The notes beneath the pieces were generated by a model. The model was not told where the DNA came from. It made no database searches and worked only from the letters and a program-made list of their open reading frames with translations. A DNA stretch of 64,000 nucleotides, from assembly GCA_964479665.1 (NCBI GenBank), contig CAYZNN010000013.1, positions 15,514 through 79,513 on the forward strand, written 5' to 3'. This stretch comes from UBA2287 sp964479665 (GTDB lineage Bacteria; Bacteroidota; Bacteroidia; Bacteroidales; Tenuifilaceae). The translations under genes and the position numbers were made by a program. Positions 1-7,166 of this stretch are shown here, one piece after another; position 1 is the stretch's first letter, and each line of letters begins with the position of its first letter.

Positions 1-1025
1 ACCGGGAAATAGGTTGCCCTTGCAGTATCTTTCAAGAAGGCATGCTGTGGACTAATACCGGGATAGTCGAGCCCAGCAGCAATAGAATGCGACTCTATTG
101 GATTTCCTTCGTTGTCGACCAAGCAATACGAGTAGGTTCCCTGGAAAACAGTGGGATGGCCCAACGAAAGAGTAGCTGCTGTATTTTCTAGTACCGCCTC
201 ACCACCTCCCTCTGCACCGTATATCGCCACCTCTGTATCATTTAAAAAACCCGAGAAAAGACCAATTGCATTTGATCCTCCGCCTACACAGGCAAAAATT
301 GAACGGGGTAACCGACCTTCAATGTTTAGTATTTGGTTTCGGGCCTCCTGTCCAATAACGCTTTGGAAGTAGCCTACCATTCGAGGGTACGGGTGTGGAC
401 CAACCTGCGAACCCAAAAGATAGTATGCATCTGGGTGCTCAATGTAGTAACCCAGCGCGGCGTCAACAGCATCCTTAAGGGTTCGGGTTCCCATGTTGGT
501 GGTTACCACTTCTGCACCCAATAGTTTCATCCGCTTTACATTTAATGCCTGGCGCTGGGCATCTATTTCGCCCATGAACACTTTGCATCTGATTCCTAAA
601 AGGGCTGCTGCTGTTGCGGTAGCAACTCCGTGCTGCCCGGCTCCCGTTTCTGCAATTACCTCCTTTGCACCCATACGTTTTGCAACCAGTATTTGGCCAA
701 TGGTATTGTTTATTTTGTGCGAACCAGTATGGTTAAGGTCTTCTCGTTTCAAATAGATAGTCGACCCTACAAATTTGCTCAACCTCTTTGCGTAGTATAG
801 GGGAGAAGGCCTTCCCACGTATGTTTTTAGGTAGTGAATAAATTCCCTTTGAAATGAGTCTTTCTTTACAACCTCATTAAAAAAACTGGCAAGTTTTTCA
901 AGGGGTTCAGCTAGAACGGGAGGTACATAGGCACCTCCATATTCGCCATAATGGCCGTTATAATTTAACATTTCGCTTAAAGGCGCAACGCTAATAAGGG
1001 TATTATTTGAAGTTATGGGTTCCAT
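1..1025 (-). CDS. trpB: Tryptophan synthase beta chain, 3' end cut by window edge
   Basis: Condenses indole with L-serine to give L-tryptophan using PLP, as the beta half of the cytosolic TrpAB complex. The first 341 or so residues of a usual ~390-400 are visible. Seen: the N-terminal GEYGGAYVPP stretch, the PLP-lysine region NHTGSHKINN, the ETGAGQHGVA loop, and GGGSNAIG for phosphate binding. The start chosen is the ATG at 1025-1023, followed by MEPITSNN; an upstream in-frame ATG at 1142 would add 39 unlikely residues. It is the first structural gene behind the trp attenuator, which fits the trpB-first operon order common in Bacteroidota; other trp genes would lie left of position 1. Identity is certain from the sequence. 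Regulation by attenuation is inferred from the leader. Confidence 0.97.
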   Translation of the reverse strand, partial: MEPITSNNTLISVAPLSEMLNYNGHYGEYGGAYVPPVLAEPLEKLASFFNEVVKKDSFQREFIHYLKTYVGRPSPLYYAKRLSKFVGSTIYLKREDLNHTGSHKINNTIGQILVAKRMGAKEVIAETGAGQHGVATATAAALLGIRCKVFMGEIDAQRQALNVKRMKLLGAEVVTTNMGTRTLKDAVDAALGYYIEHPDAYYLLGSQVGPHPYPRMVGYFQSVIGQEARNQILNIEGRLPRSIFACVGGGSNAIGLFSGFLNDTEVAIYGAEGGGEAVLENTAATLSLGHPTVFQGTYSYCLVDNEGNPIESHSIAAGLDYPGISPQHAFLKDTARATYFP

Positions 1026-1086
1026 TTTTTTGTTTTTAAAAGGATTATTAGTATGAATTGGATAAACTCCTATTATGAAAAGGAGG

Positions 1087-1140
1087 AAGCACCCCCATAG
1101 GGTGCACAAGCAGAATGGGCGGGGAGGCCCCGCCAGCACC
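1087..1140. repeat. GC-rich double hairpin between the attenuator and trpB
   Basis: Two strong palindromes lie in otherwise AT-rich leader. GGCGGGG (1118-1124) pairs with CCCCGCC (1128-1134) over a 3-base loop, and GCACCC (1089-1094) pairs with GGGTGC (1100-1105) over a 5-base loop. On the transcript they follow the terminator and precede the trpB start by about 60 bases; the second is followed by a pyrimidine-rich stretch. It may be a REP-like repeat, an mRNA-stability element, a second weak terminator, or a fold controlling translation. No second copy was noticed in this window. Confidence 0.5.
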
Positions 1141-1183
1141 ATGTCCAATCAAATATTTTAAAATAATCCAATGCCATATAAAT

Positions 1184-1210
1184 AAAAAAAACCGCAGGAG
1201 GGACCTGCGG
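1184..1210 (-). terminator. Rho-independent terminator of the trp attenuator
   Basis: On the minus strand CCGCAGG (1210-1204) pairs perfectly with CCTGCGG (1198-1192) across a 5-base loop and is followed at once by eight U (1191-1184). It lies 159 bases before the trpB start and 50 bases after the leader-peptide stop, so it would stop transcription before trpB. A GAGGG at 1251-1247 can pair with CCCTC at 1202-1198 in the hairpin loop and 3' arm, a possible but short antiterminator. The exact alternative fold is not resolved by eye. Confidence 0.88.
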
Positions 1211-1260
1211 CATAAAACGTTACGTATATAAACGGTTCACCTATTACCCTCGTTTAGAGT

Positions 1261-1299
1261 TCAAGTGTGCCACCAAAAATTTGCAGATTTGCTGCTCAT
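1261..1299 (-). CDS. trpL: trp leader peptide with tandem Trp codons (MSSKSANFWWHT)
   Basis: A 12-codon reading frame on the minus strand, ATG at 1299-1297 and TGA at 1263-1261, reads MSSKSANFWWHT. The two adjacent TGG codons are the hallmark of a ribosome-stalling leader for a tryptophan operon. It sits 13-20 bases after a good Bacteroidota promoter and 50 bases before a terminator hairpin with a U-run, and trpB follows. No clear Shine-Dalgarno sequence is seen, which is usual in this phylum. The family knowledge is that low charged tRNA-Trp stalls the ribosome on the Trp codons and prevents terminator formation. That this happens here is inference from the arrangement. Confidence 0.85.
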   Translation of the reverse strand: MSSKSANFWWHT

Positions 1300-1318
1300 A
1301 TAAGCTTCTTCTTAGTTG

Positions 1319-1348
1319 CAAATGAATGAATAATTATTAAAAAAACAA
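1319..1348 (-). promoter_or_regulatory. Promoter of the trp leader (TTG-N19-TTCATTTG)
   Basis: Minus-strand TTG at 1348-1346 and TTCATTTG at 1326-1319 are separated by 19 bases. This matches the Bacteroidota sigma-ABfr pattern (TTG, about 19-21 bases, TAnnTTTG) at all but one position. The predicted transcript would begin near 1312, about 13 bases before the leader ATG. Confidence 0.6.
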
Positions 1349-1397
1349 AGCAAAAGTTCGAGAATTGAAAAAATTCCAATTAACCAATGCATTTTCT

Positions 1398-1405
1398 TAC
1401 ATTTG
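1398..1405 (+). promoter_or_regulatory. Perfect -7 box TACATTTG upstream of the YhbP-like gene
   Basis: TACATTTG matches the Bacteroidota -7 consensus TAnnTTTG exactly and lies 24 bases before the gene start at 1430. No TTG is found at the usual 19-21 base spacing, so the -33 element is weak. Confidence 0.5.
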
Positions 1406-1429
1406 CCATTACATTAACAAATGTAATAA

Positions 1430-1891
1430 ATGAGCTTGCCCGATGCCCGAATTGTTGAGTTTATAAACGAGCACCATGTGCTTACGCTCGCCACCTGCTT
1501 CGAAGAGGAGCCCTGGTGTGCCAATTGCTTTTACGTTTATTTGCCCAACGACAATTGTTTGGTTTTCACTTCCGACAACGATACAAAGCATATCCGTTAT
1601 GCCAGCCATAATATTTATGTGGCAGGCAGCATTGTGCTCGAAACATCAATTATTGGGAAAATTCAGGGCGTTCAGTTTCAGGGAATAATAAGTCAGCCCA
1701 ATTCTGAGTATTACCAGAAGGTGAAAAAGGCATACATTAAAAGGTTTCCCATAGCAATGCTAATGGATACAACCCTTTGGGTTGTCGACCTAACCTTTAT
1801 AAAGTTTACCGATAACCGTTTGGGTTTCGGAAAAAAACTCATTTGGGAAAAGGATACTATTATTGACCCCTTAATTAAAGATAAGGAATAA
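1430..1891 (+). CDS. YhbP-like pyridoxamine 5'-phosphate oxidase-fold protein
   Basis: A 153-residue cytosolic protein resembling the UPF0306/YhbP group of the split-barrel flavin-binding superfamily. Visible features are the opening helix followed by HHVLTLATC, the ANCFYVYLP strand, the FTSDNDTKHIRYA segment typical of the flavin-phosphate region, and a central VQFQGIISQP strand. The length matches E. coli YhbP (~147 residues). Substrate and reaction are unknown for the family. Its stop overlaps the ATG of the downstream epimerase by one base (TAATG), so the two are probably one translationally coupled operon. A perfect -7 box lies 24 bases upstream of the start. Confidence 0.75.
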   Translation: MSLPDARIVEFINEHHVLTLATCFEEEPWCANCFYVYLPNDNCLVFTSDNDTKHIRYASHNIYVAGSIVLETSIIGKIQGVQFQGIISQPNSEYYQKVKKAYIKRFPIAMLMDTTLWVVDLTFIKFTDNRLGFGKKLIWEKDTIIDPLIKDKE

Positions 1892-2907
1892 TGATTCTGG
1901 TTACAGGGGCCACAGGGTTAGTAGGTTCTCACCTGCTGTTTGAACTAACTAAAAGGGAACAACTGGTTCGTGCCAGTTTCCGATCTCATTCGGGAGTAAA
2001 TAGGGTTAAGAAACTTTTCAGTATTTATGACAAACAAATTGGTTTATCCCTGTTTGAGAGGATACAATGGACCCAATGCAACCTAACCGACTACCAGGAA
2101 ACTTTGGAGCTAACCAGTGGGATTAAAACCGTATTTCACTGTGCAGCAATGGTTTCATTTAGTAGCCGCAAGGCTCAGTCCATGGTATTTAACAACGTAC
2201 AGGGTGCTGCAAATATGGTTGATGCAAGCATAGCCAATGGTGTTGAGGCTTTCTGTCATGTAAGTTCTATTGCTGCACTAGGCGATGCCGTTAATGGTTT
2301 GGCTGTCGATGAGTCTTGTACTATGGGTAAACTCAAGAAGAAATCGGCCTATGCAAGGAGTAAGTTTTTCTCTGAAAACGAGGTCTGGAGGGGTATTGAG
2401 TATGGCTTAAACGCAGTTATAGTAAATCCTTCTGTAATTATTGGACCTACCAGCTGGAATAGCGGAAGTGGTCTTCTCTTTTCTACAATTGGCAAAGGGT
2501 TTCCTTTTTATACAACCGGAGTTAGTGGTTATGTAGGAGTAACCGACGTGGTTCAGGCTATGCTGCTATTAGTAGAAAGTAAAAAATGGGGGCAAAAGTA
2601 TTTGCTCAACTCAGAAAACATTTCGCATCAGCAGGTTTTCAATCAAATTGCGGTTGAGCTGGGGAAGAAGAAACCTACCATTCGGGTTCGGAAATGGATG
2701 TCGTCATTGGCATGGCCAATTGCCTATATTATGTCGTTGGTAACAGGTAAGGATCCCGTAATTACCCGTGAAACCGCCAAAAGTGGCCACTCGAAAACAT
2801 TCTATTCTGCTCAAAAAATTGGAAATGAGTTAGGGTTTAGATTCAATCCCATTACCCAGGCTATAACGGATACTGCCCAAATTTACAAGGAAGGTAACCT
2901 ACGATAA
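1891..2907 (+). CDS. NAD-dependent epimerase/dehydratase (extended SDR family)
   Basis: A 338-residue soluble oxidoreductase of the dihydroflavonol-reductase-like extended SDR type. The nucleotide-binding GATGLVG is at residues 6-12, an HCAAMVSF strand near 83-90, a VSSIAALG segment at 124-131, and the catalytic pair Y154-x3-K158 within SAYARSK. NPSVIIGP follows the catalytic region as in this family. Substrate cannot be told from sequence. It overlaps the YhbP-like gene by one base, suggesting joint expression, and converges on lgt with only 6 bases between the ends. Confidence 0.85.
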   Translation: MILVTGATGLVGSHLLFELTKREQLVRASFRSHSGVNRVKKLFSIYDKQIGLSLFERIQWTQCNLTDYQETLELTSGIKTVFHCAAMVSFSSRKAQSMVFNNVQGAANMVDASIANGVEAFCHVSSIAALGDAVNGLAVDESCTMGKLKKKSAYARSKFFSENEVWRGIEYGLNAVIVNPSVIIGPTSWNSGSGLLFSTIGKGFPFYTTGVSGYVGVTDVVQAMLLLVESKKWGQKYLLNSENISHQQVFNQIAVELGKKKPTIRVRKWMSSLAWPIAYIMSLVTGKDPVITRETAKSGHSKTFYSAQKIGNELGFRFNPITQAITDTAQIYKEGNLR

Positions 2908-2913
2908 TTCCAC

Positions 2914-3711
2914 CTACAGCGTTTTCTTATTCTTGAGAAGCGCCCAGACAATAAATCCTAATCCAATAATTACGAAAGGTACGCTAAGCCATTGTCCCAT
3001 GTTAAGGGCCATGGTTTCCTCAAACTTAACCTGAGGCTCCTTTACATATTCAATTAGGAAGCGGGCACCAAAAACGAGCGTTAAAAAACTCCCAAAGAGT
3101 AAGCCGCCGCTTGGCTTCGATTGATTTTTAATATAGATGTATAGAAGAATAAAAAAGAAAACCAGATAGCTGAGCGCCTCATAAAGTTGCGTTGGATGCT
3201 TGGCAACCTGCTGTCCGTCGCGAACAAAAACAAAACCCCAGGGTAACGAGGTTTCCACGCCATATATTTCAGAGTTCATAAGGTTACCAAGCCGAATTAA
3301 AACCCCAGCGAGAGCAACTGGTATTACAATACGGTCGAGCACATAAATCATGCTGCGCTTGTGTTTTCGGCAAAAAAGATATAACGATAAAATAATTCCA
3401 ACAGCAGCACCATGACTTGCCAGACCACCTTCCCAAATTTTGAGAATTTCGAGGGGATTGGCTAAATAATGTTCGGGGTGGTAAAAAAGGCAATGCCCCA
3501 AGCGGGCACCAGCCACTGTACCAATAAAGGTATACATTGTTAAACTGTCGAGGAAACCCTCGGGCAGACCCTCGCGCTTAACAAACCAATTGAAAATGAG
3601 GTAACCAAAAACGAACGATAGGGCCCATAGGAGCCCATAGTAACGGATTGAAAGTGGCCCAAGGGAGAAAATCTCCGGGTCAATATTCCAAATAACTTGG
3701 AGTAATTGCAT
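2914..3711 (-). CDS. lgt: Prolipoprotein diacylglyceryl transferase
   Basis: Transfers a diacylglyceryl group from phosphatidylglycerol to the lipobox cysteine of prolipoproteins in the inner membrane. At 265 residues it has the usual length and about seven hydrophobic segments. Conserved residues are seen in SHGAAVG (H100) and in the Lgt signature LIRLGNLMNSEIYG (R140, N143, E148). HPTQLYEA matches the family's HPTQLYE motif. It stands alone between convergent and divergent neighbours. Its likely clients here include GldK and the DUF4270 and lipocalin lipoproteins. Confidence 0.96.
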   Translation of the reverse strand: MQLLQVIWNIDPEIFSLGPLSIRYYGLLWALSFVFGYLIFNWFVKREGLPEGFLDSLTMYTFIGTVAGARLGHCLFYHPEHYLANPLEILKIWEGGLASHGAAVGIILSLYLFCRKHKRSMIYVLDRIVIPVALAGVLIRLGNLMNSEIYGVETSLPWGFVFVRDGQQVAKHPTQLYEALSYLVFFFILLYIYIKNQSKPSGGLLFGSFLTLVFGARFLIEYVKEPQVKFEETMALNMGQWLSVPFVIIGLGFIVWALLKNKKTL

Positions 3712-3877
3712 GGCTTATTAAGGTGTTAATGTTATTAAAGCATTGTAAAGGTATGAAAAATAGTTTTAAGCGCTATCGTTAGCGTTGTTACTTAACCTTT
3801 TTTTAATTCGTTATTTCGAAATTTGGGCTATTTTTACTGCCTGCAAACATTGTATTATTAACCCATAAACCCAAGTC

Positions 3878-4498
3878 ATGTTCTCAGGAATTGTTGAAGA
3901 AACCGCAAAGGTTGTATCGCTCAGAAGCGAAAAGGACAACCTGCATATAACCTTAACCTGCACGTTTGCAAAGGACTTAAAAATTGACCAGAGCGTTTCG
4001 CACAATGGCGTTTGCCTAACAGTTGTAAATATTGAGGCCAATAATTACACGGTTACTGCAATCAAGGAAACTCTCGAAAAATCGAATCTAGGTCTGCTAA
4101 AAGTAGGCGACAAGGTTAACGTTGAACGAAGCATGAAAATTGAGAGCCTTCTCGATGGGCACATGGTGCAGGGGCATATCGATCAAACCGCAATCTGCAC
4201 TAAAGTAGAAGAAGCCGAGGGCAGCTGGTACTACACTTTCGAGTACGATCCTAGCAAGGGCAACTTAACCGTTGAAAAGGGTTCTGTAGCTGTTAATGGA
4301 GTTAGTTTAACGGTTGTAAATTCCCAACCCAGTTCTTTTCAGGTTGCCATAATTCCTTTTACCTATGAAGTAACCAACTTTCATCAGTTTACAATAGGTA
4401 CGGTAGTCAACCTCGAATTCGATGTGGTTGGAAAATACATTGCCAAACTTCTAAAGCAGTACATTGAGGGAGGTATGATTCAGAAATTGGCACAATAA
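3878..4498 (+). CDS. ribE: Riboflavin synthase, alpha subunit
   Basis: Dismutates two 6,7-dimethyl-8-ribityllumazines into riboflavin, the last step of riboflavin synthesis. The 206-residue protein shows two tandem lumazine-binding barrels. It opens with MFSGIVEE, has SHNGVCLTV in repeat 1 and AVNGVSLTV in repeat 2, and GHMVQGHID between them. A C-terminal trimerisation helix (FDVVGKYIAKLL) follows. The 166 bases upstream show no FMN-riboswitch-like structure by eye. The sensor kinase gene begins 13 bases after its stop, so they may be cotranscribed. Confidence 0.97.
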   Translation: MFSGIVEETAKVVSLRSEKDNLHITLTCTFAKDLKIDQSVSHNGVCLTVVNIEANNYTVTAIKETLEKSNLGLLKVGDKVNVERSMKIESLLDGHMVQGHIDQTAICTKVEEAEGSWYYTFEYDPSKGNLTVEKGSVAVNGVSLTVVNSQPSSFQVAIIPFTYEVTNFHQFTIGTVVNLEFDVVGKYIAKLLKQYIEGGMIQKLAQ

Positions 4499-4511
4499 AC
4501 TAAAATTTAAA

Positions 4512-5564
4512 ATGAACAACTCAACGCCACGGAGCATTGCCATAATTATAGCATTAATTGCAGCGCTTGTATCGGGAGTTGTCTTTTCCATTGTGCTATG
4601 GAATGCTTCATTAAACTATATACTTGCAGCAATTGCTGGTGTTCTATTTATTTTCATTGTGGTATTTATTATTTCGCAATTTTTTCTGAACGAGTTTGTA
4701 TTTCAAAAAATATACCCGGTATATAAAACCATTCATAACCTAAACATTTCGGGTAGGGACCTGAAAACTAAACTCGATGACCGCGATATTGTTGACGATG
4801 TAAACCGCGAGGTCCTTATATGGGCTAATACCAAGAGCCGAGAAATTGATAGCCTTAGAGAAATGGAGCGATACCGCAAGGAGTTTATTGGTAATGTTTC
4901 GCACGAACTCAAAACACCCATCTTTAACATTCAGGGCTACGTTCTTACGCTGCTCGATGGCGGATTGGAGGACCCTACAATTAACCGCAACTACCTCGAA
5001 AGAGCAGAGAAAAGCATAAATCGCCTTATTGCTATTGTCGACGACCTTGACATGATTTCCAAACTTGAATCGAAGGTGCTCAGGCTCGAATTAGAAAAGG
5101 TTAACATAGTGCAACTTGTCGAAGAGGTATTTGAAGCGCAGGAGCTGAGATCCAAAAAGCGGAAAATTAAGCTCAGTTTCGACAGAAGCTACGATAAACC
5201 CATTTGGGTTCTGGTCGATCGTAAAAGAATTTACCAGGCACTGGTGAATCTGGTTGTAAATTCAATTAGTTATGGACGCGAGGAAGGAAGAACCATCATT
5301 TCTTTTTCCGACCTATTCGAGAATATTATGGTTGAAGTGAACGATAACGGTATCGGCATTCCACAGGCCGATATCCCTCGTATTTTCGAGAGGTTCTATA
5401 GGGTTGACAAAAGCCGCTCACGCGACCAAGGTGGCACGGGACTTGGCCTCGCTATAGTAAAGCATATTGTCGAAGCGCATGGGCAAACCATAAGCGCACG
5501 CAGTAGCGTCAACGAGGGAACCTCGTTTTCATTTACATTAAAAAAGTACAGCGATAAAAACTAG
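4512..5564 (+). CDS. Membrane-bound sensor histidine kinase, PhoR-like
   Basis: A 350-residue two-component kinase. Two N-terminal hydrophobic segments (about residues 8-30 and 35-58) leave almost no periplasmic loop. A HAMP-like linker leads to the dimerisation domain with the phospho-accepting histidine H131 in NVSHELKTP. The ATPase domain carries an N-box (ALVNLVVNS), a G1 box (VNDNGIGI) and a G2 box (GGTGLGLAI). No response regulator is adjacent, so its partner must be elsewhere. The near absence of an outside domain suggests it senses the membrane or an interacting protein, which is inference. The stop overlaps the convergent ATPase gene by 4 bases. Confidence 0.9.
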   Translation: MNNSTPRSIAIIIALIAALVSGVVFSIVLWNASLNYILAAIAGVLFIFIVVFIISQFFLNEFVFQKIYPVYKTIHNLNISGRDLKTKLDDRDIVDDVNREVLIWANTKSREIDSLREMERYRKEFIGNVSHELKTPIFNIQGYVLTLLDGGLEDPTINRNYLERAEKSINRLIAIVDDLDMISKLESKVLRLELEKVNIVQLVEEVFEAQELRSKKRKIKLSFDRSYDKPIWVLVDRKRIYQALVNLVVNSISYGREEGRTIISFSDLFENIMVEVNDNGIGIPQADIPRIFERFYRVDKSRSRDQGGTGLGLAIVKHIVEAHGQTISARSSVNEGTSFSFTLKKYSDKN

Positions 5565-6322
5565 GCTTCGCGTTTCCCGTAACGTATTTGCTTTGCCAGT
5601 TTCGAAGCGAAAACGAACTCGTTCAGCTCCTCATTGTCGGAGTGGAGAATCTCTTCCTTGGTGCCCTCCCACCACTTCTGGCCCTTGTGAATAAAAATTA
5701 TTTTGTCGCCAATTCCCATAACGGAGTTCATATCGTGGGTATTTACAAGCGTGGTAATGTTGAACTCCTCAGTAATTTCTTTTATTAGATTGTCAATAAC
5801 AATAGAAGTTTTGGGGTCGAGGCCAGAGTTGGGCTCATCGCAAAAAAGGAAACTTGGGTTTAGGGCTATAGCCCTGGCAATGGCAACCCGTTTCTTCATA
5901 CCACCACTAATTTCCGACGGGAACAGTTGGTTGGCATTGGTAATGTTAACCCTATTAAGGCAAAAGTTCGCCCTGTCGCGCTTTTCACACTTATTCATGT
6001 CGGTAAACATATTCAGCGGAAACATTACATTCTCTTCAACTGTAGCGGAATCGAAGAGCGCTCCACCCTGAAAAAGCATTCCAATTTGTTGGCGGAGGGT
6101 TTTTCTTTGTGCAAAAGGTAGGGTATCGAATCGGATATCTCCGTAGTATATGCTACCCTCGTCAATATCGTGGAGCCCAACTATCGATTTAAGAAGAACA
6201 GTTTTACCTGAACCGCTTTGCCCAATAATAAGGTTGGTTTTGCCTCGCTCAAATTCGGCCGAAACACCCTTTAACACAGGTCGAAGGTTAAACGACTTCG
6301 AGAGGTTCTCAACGCGTATCAT
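5561..6322 (-). CDS. ABC transporter ATPase, MlaF-type
   Basis: A 253-residue nucleotide-binding subunit of an MlaFE-type phospholipid transporter at the inner membrane. Walker A GQSGSGKT is at residues 34-41; the ABC signature ISGGMKKR and Walker B FLFCDEPNSGLDP follow. GGMKKR in place of the commoner GGQ is typical of the MlaF/Mkl group. The start overlaps the end of the MlaE-like permease gene by 4 bases (ATGA), a translational coupling arrangement. MlaD, MlaC and MlaB homologues are not next door. Confidence 0.9.
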   Translation of the reverse strand: MIRVENLSKSFNLRPVLKGVSAEFERGKTNLIIGQSGSGKTVLLKSIVGLHDIDEGSIYYGDIRFDTLPFAQRKTLRQQIGMLFQGGALFDSATVEENVMFPLNMFTDMNKCEKRDRANFCLNRVNITNANQLFPSEISGGMKKRVAIARAIALNPSFLFCDEPNSGLDPKTSIVIDNLIKEITEEFNITTLVNTHDMNSVMGIGDKIIFIHKGQKWWEGTKEEILHSDNEELNEFVFASKLAKQIRYGKREA

Positions 6323-7059
6323 GATAGTAGCAACTGGGTTAGAATAAGGTTGAAAAGCAAAATCATAACACTGCTAAAAACAACTGCCTTCGTGCTCGAT
6401 TGGCCTACTTCAAGTGAGCCTCCTTCTACATTATAACCATAAAAAGCAGGAATTGAGGTTAGAAGAAAAGCAAAAACTACAGTTTTAACAAGGGAATAGG
6501 TTATGTAAAAGGGGATAAAAAAAGCCTGTATGCCATCAATAAAATCTTGCGACGTAACAGCCCCCGTGAGCGAACCAACAAACCACCCACCTACAATTCC
6601 CACAATCATACTAAGAATACAGAGTAAGGGGTTAAAAATAACGGAGGCAACAATTTTGGGTAGCACTAGGTGATTAGCCGAGTTTATACCCATAATCTCA
6701 AGGGCATCAATTTGCTCCGTTACCCGCATGGTGCCAATTTCGGAGGCAACATTGCTGCCCACCTTACCTGCCAAAATAAGGGCAACAATGGTTGATGAGA
6801 ACTCTAATAGAATGCTATCGCGGGCTGCAAGCCCAACGAGGTAAGCAGGAAAAAACGGATTCTCGGTATTGTATGCAGTCTGAATGGTTATAACCGCACC
6901 CATGAAAGCAGATATAATGGCAACAATACCTATGGATTTAATTCCAAGTTTGTTAATTTCTTTCACCATCTCCTGAAAGAAAATGCCCCATTTCTGCGGA
7001 CGAGTAAAAACTTTCCGCAGAAAAACAATGTACAAACCTACGGTTTCAATTATTTTCAT
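6319..7059 (-). CDS. MlaE-type lipid ABC transporter permease
   Basis: A 246-residue integral membrane subunit with about five to six hydrophobic segments. The MlaE family hallmark is visible as EIGTMRVTEQIDALEIMG, the coupling helix contacting the ATPase. It belongs with the overlapping MlaF-type ATPase downstream and probably moves glycerophospholipids between inner and outer membrane. The substrate-binding MCE subunit (MlaD) is not in this window, so the direction and cargo remain unknown. Confidence 0.92.
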   Translation of the reverse strand: MKIIETVGLYIVFLRKVFTRPQKWGIFFQEMVKEINKLGIKSIGIVAIISAFMGAVITIQTAYNTENPFFPAYLVGLAARDSILLEFSSTIVALILAGKVGSNVASEIGTMRVTEQIDALEIMGINSANHLVLPKIVASVIFNPLLCILSMIVGIVGGWFVGSLTGAVTSQDFIDGIQAFFIPFYITYSLVKTVVFAFLLTSIPAFYGYNVEGGSLEVGQSSTKAVVFSSVMILLFNLILTQLLLS

Positions 7060-7133
7060 AAGTCAAAATTATAAAAATAATTACATATTGGTATTAATGC
7101 TATTCAATTCCTACCTGCGTGAACTTTTGTTTT

Positions 7134-7141
7134 TACCTTTG
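7134..7141 (+). promoter_or_regulatory. Perfect -7 box TACCTTTG upstream of manC
   Basis: TACCTTTG matches TAnnTTTG exactly. Transcription would begin near 7148, after the possible ATG at 7119, so it supports the start of manC at 7167. No clear -33 TTG is present. Confidence 0.55.
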
Positions 7142-7166
7142 CAGATCAAAACCAATCATTTTTCAA

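Noticed and set aside
1026..1142. Upstream in-frame extension of trpB from an ATG at 1142
   Set aside because: It would add 39 residues through two GC-rich hairpins; TrpB homologues begin near the ATG at 1025.
3712..3877. FMN riboswitch before ribE
   Set aside because: No conserved six-stem pattern or AGGATA-type core could be seen in the 166 bases.
7119..7166. ATG at 7119 as manC start
   Set aside because: It lies before a perfect -7 box at 7134-7141, so it would be outside the transcript; the added residues are not part of the fold.
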